Source: Pseudoramibacter alactolyticus
Lineage (GTDB): Bacteria; Bacillota; Clostridia; Eubacteriales; Eubacteriaceae
DNA length: 64,000 nt
Assembly (NCBI RefSeq): GCF_050908235.1
Contig: NZ_CP194340.1
Strand: one strand, 5' to 3'
Part shown: positions 32,919 to 40,782 of the stretch, in pieces
How the letters are laid out: each line of letters starts with the position of its first letter
How positions within the stretch are numbered: position 1 is the stretch's first letter
Position numbers and translations under genes: made by a program
Notes under the pieces: generated by a model
What the model was told of the DNA's origin: nothing
Databases searched by the model: none
The model's input: only the letters and a program-made list of their open reading frames with translations

Positions 32919-33620
32919 TTGAAGGCAATCGCATTTGATAAGGTGTCCAAGGAATATCAGGTGGGCCGGGGAAGCGTCAAGGCGCTGGACCAGGTCAGCT
33001 TTGGTATCGAGCCGCAGAAGGTAACGGTCATTTTGGGACCGAGCGGTTCGGGGAAAAGTACGATATTGAATTTAATGGGGGGAATGGATCATCCGACATC
33101 AGGGAAAATTGAAGTGTTTCAGGAGGATATTTCCGGCTTGTCGGAGAAAGCGCTGACGATTTACCGCCGGCAGAAAATCGGCTTTGTATTTCAATTCTAT
33201 AATTTAATTCCGTCGCTGAACGCGCTCGAGAATATCAGCATTGTCGAAAAGATGACGCATCACGCGTTTGATGCCGGCGAGATGATCGCACGCGTGGGGC
33301 TGGCAGATCGGAAAAGGCATTTTCCGGCGGAGCTTTCCGGCGGGGAGATGCAGCGCCTGTCCATCGCGAGGGCCCTGTGCAAAAATCCAGATATTTTGCT
33401 GTGTGACGAGCCGACCGGCGCATTGGACAGCGCGACGGGCAGGGCGATCTTGACGTTGCTGATGGATATGGCCGAAACTTATCAGAAAACTGTTATCATT
33501 GTCACGCACAATGCTGCGATTGCCCGGTGCGCGGATGCCGTGCTCCACCTGAAGGATGGGAAAATCGAGGCGATGGAAACCAATCCGAGACCGCTGAAGG
33601 TCGATGAAATACAATGGTGA
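32919..33620 (+). CDS. ABC transporter ATPase, MacB/LolD type
   Basis: A 233-aa nucleotide-binding subunit starting at TTG 32919 behind TGGAGG. Walker A is GPSGSGKST, the signature LSGGEMQRLSIARAL, Walker B ILLCDEPTGALD, and the switch His is in VTHN. This type pairs with FtsX-like permeases that export lipids or peptides. It overlaps the permease gene by 7 bp. Confidence 0.95.
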   Translation: MKAIAFDKVSKEYQVGRGSVKALDQVSFGIEPQKVTVILGPSGSGKSTILNLMGGMDHPTSGKIEVFQEDISGLSEKALTIYRRQKIGFVFQFYNLIPSLNALENISIVEKMTHHAFDAGEMIARVGLADRKRHFPAELSGGEMQRLSIARALCKNPDILLCDEPTGALDSATGRAILTLLMDMAETYQKTVIIVTHNAAIARCADAVLHLKDGKIEAMETNPRPLKVDEIQW

Positions 33621-35935
33621 CGAAAATGCTTTTTAAGAAAATGTGCCGCGACGTGTGGCGGCTGAGAGCACAGTTTTTGTCTATTTTGATGATGTGCTTT
33701 GTGGGCATGCTCATTTATGCCGGCATCGAGGGCGTGTGGCACGGCATGCAGGTCGAAGCGGACGCTTATTTTAAAGAGACCCGTCTGGCCGATATCTGGG
33801 TGACGGGCCAATTTTTGGACAGCGAGGATGTCCGCGAGATTGAAAAAATCAAAAAAATTGACAGCGCGCAGTTATCGGTCGTTCAAAATGCGTATCTGGA
33901 TTATCAAAAAAACCGTACGATTCAACTTGTGGCCAATAACAAAAACCAATTGTCGAAGCCGAAGGTTATCAGCGGCAAAAGCTATGATGCAGATGGTCCG
34001 GGGATCTGGCTGGACAAAGACTATGCCGCGCAAAGACATGTGTACGCGGGCGATACCATCACATTGTACAGCGACGGCAGAAGCGTTGAGGAGAAAGTCA
34101 GCGGATTGATTTATCATCCGAAATACATTAACTATACCGGAACGCGTTCGCCGCTGGTTCCCGATCACGCCAAGGATACCTACGGCCTGGTTTCCCCGGA
34201 TACCCTAAACCGGTTAACGGGGAGAAAACTGTGCTTTAATCAGATTCAGATCAAAACCACTGCGGCGGGAAAAGCGCAGACGCAGTTAAAATCAGACATC
34301 CGCAGCGCGCTGGGCGATAAATACACAAACAGCATGAACCGGGAAGAGGTGACGGCTGTCTCGGCCTATCTCAATAAAATACAGCAGATCAAAAAGATGT
34401 CGGTCCTGTTTTCGATCATTTTCTTTCTTCTGGCGCTGCTGACGATTTATACAACTATGAAGCGCATCGTTTGGCAGCAGCGGCCGCAGATCGGCGTTTT
34501 AAAGGCGCTGGGATTCACGAATTTTCAGATCAAGGCGCATTATGCGCTGTACGGGCTGACGGTTAGCAGTCTGGGCGCCGCATTGGGGCGGCTTGCGGCT
34601 CCGTATACAGTGACGCCGGTGCTTTTGAATTTGCAAAAGGAATTTTACAGTATGCCCCGGTGGCGGGAAAGCAACACGTATTATTCAATCGCGATTATTT
34701 TTTTAATCGTCGGGATCTGCACGCTGGCGGCGTGGCTGTCCAGCCGGTCGATTGTCAGAGAAATGCCGGCGGAGTCCCTGCGCAACGAAATGAAAAGCGG
34801 GAGCCGGCAGGTCGTTATTGAAAAGATACCGGGCCTTTGGAAAGCGCTCAGCTTTGACTGGCGGTGGGCGCTGCGGGATATGGCCAAAAATAAAACGCGG
34901 ACGCTCATTGGCATCATTGGAGTTCTCGGCAGCATGGTGTTATTGATGGCGAGCTTTGGTTTGCAGGATACGATCACGATCACGAATCGAAAAATATACG
35001 GCGCCCAATATTCGTATCATGAAAAAATAAAGGTCGCGCCGACGATGACGCCGGAGCAGAAAGCGGCGGCTGAAAGGCTGCTGCGAGGGGAGGATCAATG
35101 GGCCAGCGAAAACGGCTGCGAAATTCAAAGTGGACGCGCGATCCGCTCGGAAAATGTCTTTGTGTTCGATACTGGATTTTATTTGACGCTGCGCGGCCGC
35201 GGGGGCCGGCCCGTCAAATTGCCGGACCACGGGGCCCTGCTCTCGCGCCGTGCGGCAACCGAGCTGGGGGTTCAGAAAAACGACACGATCAATGTTCTGG
35301 CACATTATCAGCAAATTATTCGGGTGCGGGTCGCGGGCATCGTTGACGTGCCGTCCCCGCAGGGGGTTTACCTGTCGAAAAAGGCCTGGGAAGCGACGGG
35401 CAGTGCCTTTGTGCCCAACGAATTATTGATCGGAAAGAACAAAAATGTCCGTGCAATCGAAAAAATACCAAGCATGGGGCAAGCGGTCAAACTAAACGAT
35501 CAGCTGGCGGATGCGGAAAAGGTTTTAAAGAGCGTTCAGGGAGTGGTCATCTTGCTGCTGGCGGCCGCCGTCGTTCTGAGCGTCGTGATCCTCTATAATC
35601 TCGGGCTTTTAAATTTTGCGGAAAGATATCGGGAATATGCTACGTTGAGGGTTCTGGGCGCCACCCATTCGGAAATCAGGCAATTGATTTTGAAAAATAA
35701 CGGGATGAATATCGTCATCGGCTGGGTGCTCGGCGTCGTCGCGGGTTATCAATTTCTCGGCGTGTACGTGAAGGCCATCTCGACATCGACCACGGTCTAT
35801 TCCCCGTATTTAAGTGCGGCGTCTTTTATGATGGCCTCGACCATTTCGATGGGGTGCGCCTTTCTTGTCAATTTGTTGGTCGCCGGGAAAGCGGCCCGAC
35901 TTGATATGGTCGAATCGCTCAAGTCCGTCGAATAA
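33614..35935 (+). CDS. ABC transporter permease, FtsX/MacB type
   Basis: A 773-aa protein with an N-terminal membrane anchor (FLSILMMCFVGMLIYAGI), a large extracytoplasmic domain, and three-helix FtsX domains around residues ~255-385 and ~635-760, with a further helix near 430. This two-FtsX-domain layout is typical of lipoprotein/antimicrobial-type exporters. It starts within the ATPase stop region and ends the cluster. It probably exports the product of the radical SAM/KAS III-like/ACP genes or protects against it. Confidence 0.88.
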   Translation: MVTKMLFKKMCRDVWRLRAQFLSILMMCFVGMLIYAGIEGVWHGMQVEADAYFKETRLADIWVTGQFLDSEDVREIEKIKKIDSAQLSVVQNAYLDYQKNRTIQLVANNKNQLSKPKVISGKSYDADGPGIWLDKDYAAQRHVYAGDTITLYSDGRSVEEKVSGLIYHPKYINYTGTRSPLVPDHAKDTYGLVSPDTLNRLTGRKLCFNQIQIKTTAAGKAQTQLKSDIRSALGDKYTNSMNREEVTAVSAYLNKIQQIKKMSVLFSIIFFLLALLTIYTTMKRIVWQQRPQIGVLKALGFTNFQIKAHYALYGLTVSSLGAALGRLAAPYTVTPVLLNLQKEFYSMPRWRESNTYYSIAIIFLIVGICTLAAWLSSRSIVREMPAESLRNEMKSGSRQVVIEKIPGLWKALSFDWRWALRDMAKNKTRTLIGIIGVLGSMVLLMASFGLQDTITITNRKIYGAQYSYHEKIKVAPTMTPEQKAAAERLLRGEDQWASENGCEIQSGRAIRSENVFVFDTGFYLTLRGRGGRPVKLPDHGALLSRRAATELGVQKNDTINVLAHYQQIIRVRVAGIVDVPSPQGVYLSKKAWEATGSAFVPNELLIGKNKNVRAIEKIPSMGQAVKLNDQLADAEKVLKSVQGVVILLLAAAVVLSVVILYNLGLLNFAERYREYATLRVLGATHSEIRQLILKNNGMNIVIGWVLGVVAGYQFLGVYVKAISTSTTVYSPYLSAASFMMASTISMGCAFLVNLLVAGKAARLDMVESLKSVE

Positions 35936-36042
35936 AAAAGTGCAACGGGATGAAAAAGTTATCAGCTTTATGATTGGCATAGACGGGCGGCGAATTTTAG
36001 AGATATAATTAAAACCGACACCGCAATTTGGGAGGGAACATT

Positions 36043-36360
36043 TTGACATTGGATAAATTGGCAGATGAGATTATAGCGGGACGGCGTTTAAAAACGGCAT
36101 CGGCCGCGCTCGAAAAAGAGGACGGAACGCCGAATCTTTTGCAGGCGGAGCTTGGAGAGGCGACGGCCGGTGCGGATCGGATTCGCAAGGCACTCTGTGG
36201 CGATAATGGGGATCTTTGTCCCATTGTCCACGGCAAGAGCGGAGGTTGCGGCGAGGATTGCAATTTCTGTGCGCAATTCCGTTATAATCACGCCGGAATT
36301 GACGAGCGTGGTTTTCCGGTGCCATGCTCGCCAATCTTGGGTTCTCACTCAGGTCTTTAA
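36043..36360 (+). pseudogene. bioB: Truncated biotin synthase (bioB remnant)
   Basis: TTG 36043 follows GGGAGGG. The first ~80 residues match the start of BioB: helical N-terminus, then the radical SAM motif SGGCGEDCNFCAQ. Homology stops soon after (YNHAGIDERGF) and the reading ends at 105 aa instead of ~320. The catalytic barrel is missing, so this cannot be a biotin synthase. A TATAAT lies at 36003-36008, so it may still be transcribed with bioY 148 bp downstream. Confidence 0.75.
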
Positions 36361-36507
36361 AACGGCGTGAGGCAACGCGGAGGCTCTGACCGATCGATTC
36401 AAAATAGACCGCAAAAGCCGATGCCGATAATGCAAAGCTCGAAGGCTCCATTGAATAAATTGAATCAAGTGATGAAATGACATTTGGATATTTGAAAGGA
36501 AATTAAG

Positions 36508-37068
36508 ATGAAAATCACTGATAACACGAAAAATTTGACGTTTATCGCGCTGATGACGGCGTTCATCTGCATTCTTGGGCCATTATCCATTCCGATCGGG
36601 CCGGTTCCGGTTTCGCTGCAGAATTTTGCCATATACCTCGCGCTGTATATCGTGGGAATGAAACGGGGAACGATCGCCTTTTTACTTTATATGCTTTTGG
36701 GGCTTGTGGGGCTTCCCGTCTTTGCGGGATTCACAGGCGGGCTTCAAAAGATTGTGGGGCCGACCGGGGGATACCTTGTAGGATTTATATTCATGACGGT
36801 TTTGGCAGGATGGGTTTTGGACAATTATTATCAAAATAGGATTCTATGCGTTGCGGGAATGTTTTTAGCGACCTGTATTCCGTATCTTCTCGGAACATTA
36901 TGGCTTTCACACAGTGCCGGGATGCGTCTGGCCTCGGCGTTCGCCGTCGGCGTGATGCCGTTCGTCTTGGAGGATTTGGCAAAGATGGTGGTTGCGGCCA
37001 TCGTCGGCCCGCGGCTTAGAGAAAGATTGGACAAGGCCGGCGTCATCACGTACGCGAAGAAATCATAA
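36508..37068 (+). CDS. bioY: Biotin transporter substrate-binding subunit BioY
   Basis: A 186-aa protein with six membrane helices and the BioY signature GLVGLPVFAGFTGGLQKIVGPTGGYLVGF pattern (~residues 70-98). It is the S component of an ECF biotin importer. RBS GAAAGGAAA. With bioB broken just upstream, it suggests the cell imports biotin. ECF A/T subunits are not in the window. Confidence 0.93.
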   Translation: MKITDNTKNLTFIALMTAFICILGPLSIPIGPVPVSLQNFAIYLALYIVGMKRGTIAFLLYMLLGLVGLPVFAGFTGGLQKIVGPTGGYLVGFIFMTVLAGWVLDNYYQNRILCVAGMFLATCIPYLLGTLWLSHSAGMRLASAFAVGVMPFVLEDLAKMVVAAIVGPRLRERLDKAGVITYAKKS

Positions 37069-37301
37069 GCCGAAAAGGGCAGGCGTCGGCTGCCGCAGAT
37101 TGACGCGATCGTTGCGTTGCCCGGAGATGAAGGGCGGGATATCGCCGATCCGGCACCTGGGATTATTCGCAAGCATTTATGATTTAGCGTATAAACAGCA
37201 GGGGCGCGCCGCCTCAGCAGCTTTATGGCGCGTATCGATCGGTTTGATTAAGCCTATTCAGATGTCGGGAGCCCGAGATCCGGATGGGTTATTTTTGTGT
37301 T

Positions 37302-37396
37302 GAAAAAAGTTATAAAAACCTATAAAATAATGGTAAAGTTATAAAAATAATAAAAACTTATAAAAACTTTGGAAAGCTATAAAAGCTATATAAAGA
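37302..37396 (+). repeat. AT-rich iteron array, 19-bp period
   Basis: TATAAAA begins at exactly 37321, 37340, 37359 and 37378, four units with a 19-bp period; a related ATAAAAA lies in the unit before (37302-37320). The array ends 13 bp before the ATPase start codon. It could be an autoregulatory or replication-like binding array. Confidence 0.6.
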
Positions 37397-37408
37397 AAGG
37401 AGCTTTAA

Positions 37409-38476
37409 ATGGCGGCTTATCAAAAAAATCCATTCACGTTGTCCTTCGGGCGCAAACCCGCCCATTATATTTCCCGGCTGAATCAGTCGCAGAAAATCAT
37501 TGAGACCTTCACGCTGGCGCCGGTGACCGAGCAATTGTTTGTTATTACGGGAGTGCGCGGCTCCGGGAAGACGGTGCTGATGGCCGGCATTGCCAATGAA
37601 TTGGATCGCAAAGATGAATGGATTGTCATTCGCCTCAGTCCGGATGAGGATGATCTTGTGACGACGCTGTGCGCCAATTTGTATCATCATCAAAAGGTGC
37701 ATCAGACATTTTTAAAAGCCGACGTGGCCGTTCATGTCCTCGGCATCGGCGTGACCGTCGAAAATCAGTCGCCGGCCATGACCGCGCTCAACGCCATTGA
37801 GGAGATGCTGACGGCGATCGCGTCGCGTCATCAAAAGGTGCTCATCGCCATCGACGAAGTGACCAACACCAAACAGATCCGAAAACTGGCCAGCGCCTTT
37901 CAGCTGCTCATCGGAAACGAACAGCCGATCTTTTTATTAATGACCGGCTTATACGAAAATATCAAAAATCTTCAGGATCAGAAAAATCTGACCTTTCTTT
38001 ACCGGGCGCCGAAAATCTTTTTGGATCCGCTGGATCTCGGCGCCATCCGGGATGCCTACCGCCGGGTTTTTAACATTGATGAAGCCACGGCGATCCAGAT
38101 GGCGAAGATGACCAAGGGATATCCCTTTGCCTTTCAGGTGCTGGGGTATATCTGCTGGGAACTCGGGGAGATTGACATCCGCCGCCTGCCGGAGATTCGG
38201 TCGCGTTACGATCAGATTTTGAGCGAGGCCGTTTATAGTAAAATTTGGAGCGAACTTTCCAATGAAGACCGGAAGATTCTCCGCGCCATTGCGGAACAGG
38301 ATGATGCCGACAACATCAAGGTGCAGGCCATCCGGCAGACCAGCGGGATGCCGTCTAATAAATTTTCGGTTTATCGCCAAAGACTTAAAGAGAGGGGCCT
38401 TTTGGATACCCGCCAATATGGCTATGTGTCGCTGTCCCTGCCGCGCTTTGCCGCTTTTGTGAAAGTGAATGCATAA
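37409..38476 (+). CDS. AAA ATPase with C-terminal winged helix
   Basis: A 355-aa protein with Walker A GVRGSGKTVLM (~residues 49-59), Walker B LIAIDEVTN (~150), a sensor-like LMTGLY, and a C-terminal winged-helix-like segment (MPSNKFSVYRQRLKERGLLDTRQYGYVSLSLPRF). This layout resembles stand-alone AAA ATPases (archaeal-ATPase/Orc-like group) found in mobile and regulatory contexts. RBS AAAGGAG. It is monocistronic and preceded by the 19-bp iterons, to which its wHTH may bind. Function unknown. Confidence 0.75.
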   Translation: MAAYQKNPFTLSFGRKPAHYISRLNQSQKIIETFTLAPVTEQLFVITGVRGSGKTVLMAGIANELDRKDEWIVIRLSPDEDDLVTTLCANLYHHQKVHQTFLKADVAVHVLGIGVTVENQSPAMTALNAIEEMLTAIASRHQKVLIAIDEVTNTKQIRKLASAFQLLIGNEQPIFLLMTGLYENIKNLQDQKNLTFLYRAPKIFLDPLDLGAIRDAYRRVFNIDEATAIQMAKMTKGYPFAFQVLGYICWELGEIDIRRLPEIRSRYDQILSEAVYSKIWSELSNEDRKILRAIAEQDDADNIKVQAIRQTSGMPSNKFSVYRQRLKERGLLDTRQYGYVSLSLPRFAAFVKVNA

Positions 38477-38650
38477 TATCAAAAAATACCAGGGCCGCTT
38501 TTGAAATGGCGGCTGGCGCAGTTGATCAATGCGATCGATCATTATTTGCCTTATGAGTGGTGACAGGAAGGAAATTTATCATAAATCGTCATCATAACTA
38601 TATAAACAAAATATCAAAAATATTAAAATGAACTTAAATTCAAAACGAAA

Positions 38651-38677
38651 TTAGCACTCATCTCTTGACACTGCTAA
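38651..38677. promoter_or_regulatory. CIRCE-like operator (HrcA site) of hsp20
   Basis: TTAGCACTC - 9 bp - CACTGCTAA. The left arm is the CIRCE consensus; the right arm matches GAGTGCTAA at 7 of 9. The spacing is exactly nine and the site overlaps the -35 of the promoter. Confidence 0.8.
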
Positions 38678-38693
38678 TAAAACGATCTATAAT
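38665..38693 (+). promoter_or_regulatory. Consensus sigma-A promoter of hsp20
   Basis: TTGACA (38665-38670), 17-bp spacer, TATAAT (38688-38693). The -35 is inside the CIRCE-like element, so repressor binding would block it. Confidence 0.88.
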
Positions 38694-38757
38694 GATTTTG
38701 CAATCAGGAAAGAAGTCCTGAAGGCCAATGCGATAACACCATTCTAAAGGAGGTTTG

Positions 38758-39189
38758 ATGACCATGTTACCGACAATTTTTGGTGAAAATATTTTTGATA
38801 ATCTGATGAACACATTTGATCGTGACTTTTTCAGCCACTGGGATTCATCGAAGCTCATGAGAACGGACGTTAAGGAAAATGATGACAGCTATGAACTGAA
38901 GGTGAATCTGCCGGGCCTTAAAAAAGAAGATGTTCGCATCGAATTGAATCAGGATTATCTGACGATTTCCGCCAAGGCTCAAAATGCCAACGACGAAAAG
39001 GACGACAGCGGCAAGTACGTTCGCAGAGAACGCTACTATGGCAGTTATCAGCGTCAGTTTTATTTGGGCGAAGGGGTCAAACAGGAAGATATCCACGCCA
39101 GCATGGCCGATGGGGTTTTGACCCTGACCATTCCGAAAGTGGATCAACAGCAGGTCGAAACCGCTCATAGGATCGAGATTGAAGGCTGA
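38758..39189 (+). CDS. Small heat-shock protein, Hsp20/alpha-crystallin family
   Basis: A 143-aa chaperone: N-terminal arm (PTIFGENIFDNLMNTFDRDFF), alpha-crystallin domain from DVKENDDSYELKVNLPGLKKEDV to the GVLTLTIPK motif (~residues 38-132). AAAGGAGG lies 4 bases before ATG 38758 and 10 before an in-frame ATG at 38764; either could be used. It is single, with its own promoter, CIRCE-like operator and terminator. Confidence 0.95.
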   Translation: MTMLPTIFGENIFDNLMNTFDRDFFSHWDSSKLMRTDVKENDDSYELKVNLPGLKKEDVRIELNQDYLTISAKAQNANDEKDDSGKYVRRERYYGSYQRQFYLGEGVKQEDIHASMADGVLTLTIPKVDQQQVETAHRIEIEG

Positions 39190-39213
39190 GTTCTTTTTTC
39201 CTCTTCTTCACGG

Positions 39214-39250
39214 AAAAATCCCAACGCAATCGTGTTGGGATTTTTTATTT
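39214..39250 (+). terminator. Terminator of hsp20
   Basis: AAAAATCCCAAC (39214-39225) pairs with GTTGGGATTTTT (39234-39245), followed by more T. Confidence 0.92.
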
Positions 39251-39339
39251 GGCGGCCGCGGCGGCATGCGAATGACAAAAAATATTCGCGCGCCGAAAAA
39301 ATAACATTGGTTGAAAATTTTTCAAAAAAGAGGATATTT

Positions 39340-39353
39340 TTGATTTAAATCAA
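39340..39353. promoter_or_regulatory. FNR-type box TTGAT-TTAA-ATCAA
   Basis: An exact match to the FNR consensus TTGATNNNNATCAA, embedded in a 16-bp perfect palindrome. A TATACT -10 lies at 39376-39381. If transcription starts about 7 bases after it, the box is centred near -41.5, the class II activator position. Confidence 0.7.
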
Positions 39354-39472
39354 AGAAGAAGTAGTTTGATAGATTTATACTGCAGATAGCATTAAATAAG
39401 GATTCGTTGACCGCTTGAATCGGCAACCGTATCCGGGCGATCAACCTTAGCATTCAGAAAGAAGGTAACACA

Positions 39473-39616
39473 ATGACTTGCAAAGGTGCAGAACTCAAAC
39501 GTCTATATCGGAAACCGACCCGTGTGCGCGAAATGCTGGGTGCAGCTGAAAATTTAAAGCGGCTGAATCGTGATCCGAAAAATGTTTGGATCCTCGGTCG
39601 TCGAATTAGTGACTGA
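39473..39616 (+). CDS. Small basic 47-aa protein behind an FNR-type promoter
   Basis: ATG 39473 follows GAAAGAAGG and encodes 47 residues rich in Arg, Lys and Leu (MTCKGAELKRLYRKPTRV at the start, NVWILGRRISD at the end). It is flanked by the FNR-type box and -10 upstream and a strong terminator downstream, so it is a self-contained unit. I do not recognise the family. A small RNA or leader function for the same transcript cannot be excluded. Confidence 0.55.
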   Translation: MTCKGAELKRLYRKPTRVREMLGAAENLKRLNRDPKNVWILGRRISD

Positions 39617-39641
39617 TGAAATAGTCCTCCATGCACACCAT

Positions 39642-39679
39642 ACACTCAAAAAGACCGCGAAAGCGGTCTTTTTGAGTGT
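39642..39679. terminator. Strong bidirectional terminator
   Basis: A perfect 17-bp stem (39642-39658 with 39663-39679, core AAAAAGACCGC-GAAA-GCGGTCTTTTT) between the small ORF and the convergent response regulator. Confidence 0.93.
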
Positions 39680-39710
39680 GATTGAAATTTGATGATAACC
39701 CCCTGTCCGG

Positions 39711-40775
39711 TCACGCATCCCGGCTCTGAGCTTCTTTTTTACGGAATTTCCGGCGGAAGGCCGTCAGGGTCATGCCGACGTTTTTCTTGAAAACTTTGCT
39801 GAAATAATTGGGCTCGTGATAGGAAAGGTCCAGTGCGATGTTGATGATAGGAATATCGGTGTTGATGAGCATGTCCTTGGCGATTTCGATTTTCTGATTG
39901 GTCAAGTAGGTCACGAAGTTCATGCCCGTTTCCTTCTTGAAGATCTTGGAAAGATAATAGGAGCTCATGTTGGCGTATTCGCCGACCTGCTCGAGGGAAA
40001 CGTCGTTTTGGGCGTTGCGGTCGATGTAATTGAGAATATCGTCGATGGTGTTTTTGTGTTCCGGGCTGTTTTCCGTCATCTTGTCAAAAATCTTGTCGAT
40101 GGCCTTCATGATCTCAATTTTCAGATCGTAGCGGTTTTGGTAGCTTTGCACAAAATGCTGGTGGCCGGTACCGCCGCTGAGGGGCGAAATGATGTCGTAA
40201 TCACAGCTGTCCTTGGCGATGCGGTCCAGCTCGTTCATAAAGTGGCGGATTTCGTCCTGCACCGAAAGCAAGTCGTAGCCATAGTGATTGTAAAGCAGAT
40301 CCAGATAAGCTGTCAGCGCCTGGCGGCATCGGGCATATTTTTGGTGGACGACGGTGTAAATCACTTCGTTGAGTTTTTCGTCGATGGCACTGCGGGTATT
40401 GGCCTGTAGGGCCTTGATGGCCTGGTTAATGGATTCGAGCAGCTGCTCGGCGCGGATGGGCTTGAGCAGCAAATCGTCAACCTTGGCCTTGATGGCCTGA
40501 TGGGCAAAATCAAACTCGTTGAAGGCGGTGATGAGAATCACTTTTTTGGCGGGATCGGCTTTTTTTACCCGGCGCAGCACCTCAATGCCGTTGATCTCCG
40601 GAATATTGATATCCATTAAAATGATCTGCGGATTGGTCTCCGCGATGCCCTCGAGGGCGACTTTCCCGGAGGAAGCCGAGCCGACGATTTCCACATCGGG
40701 CGCTTGGTTGTCTAAGATCATTTTAAGGGCTTCTCGTTCAAGGTGTTCGTCCTCGACGATATAAACTTTATACAT
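39711..40775 (-). CDS. Response regulator with AraC-type output (YesN-like), partner of PocR2
   Basis: A 354-aa protein with a receiver domain at the N-terminus (VYIVEDEHLERE; phospho-Asp in IILMDINIPEINGIEV; switch Lys in LLLKPIRAEQ) and a C-terminal AraC HTH pair (VSLEQVGEYANMSSYYLSKIFKKETG and DLSYHEPNYFSKVFKK). ATG 40775 (MYKVYIVEDE) follows GAGGTAACC; the extra upstream frame overlaps the kinase gene. It is 7 bp downstream of the PocR2 kinase, forming a two-component operon. Confidence 0.92.
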   Translation of the reverse strand: MYKVYIVEDEHLEREALKMILDNQAPDVEIVGSASSGKVALEGIAETNPQIILMDINIPEINGIEVLRRVKKADPAKKVILITAFNEFDFAHQAIKAKVDDLLLKPIRAEQLLESINQAIKALQANTRSAIDEKLNEVIYTVVHQKYARCRQALTAYLDLLYNHYGYDLLSVQDEIRHFMNELDRIAKDSCDYDIISPLSGGTGHQHFVQSYQNRYDLKIEIMKAIDKIFDKMTENSPEHKNTIDDILNYIDRNAQNDVSLEQVGEYANMSSYYLSKIFKKETGMNFVTYLTNQKIEIAKDMLINTDIPIINIALDLSYHEPNYFSKVFKKNVGMTLTAFRRKFRKKEAQSRDA

Positions 40776-40782
40776 GGTTACC

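Noticed and set aside
19640..36440. Possible dispersed repeat: GATTCAAAATA patches and similar short minus-strand peptides near 19.74 kb and 36.40 kb
   Set aside because: Only about 11-15 bases match and the flanks diverge; too short to call a mobile element by eye.
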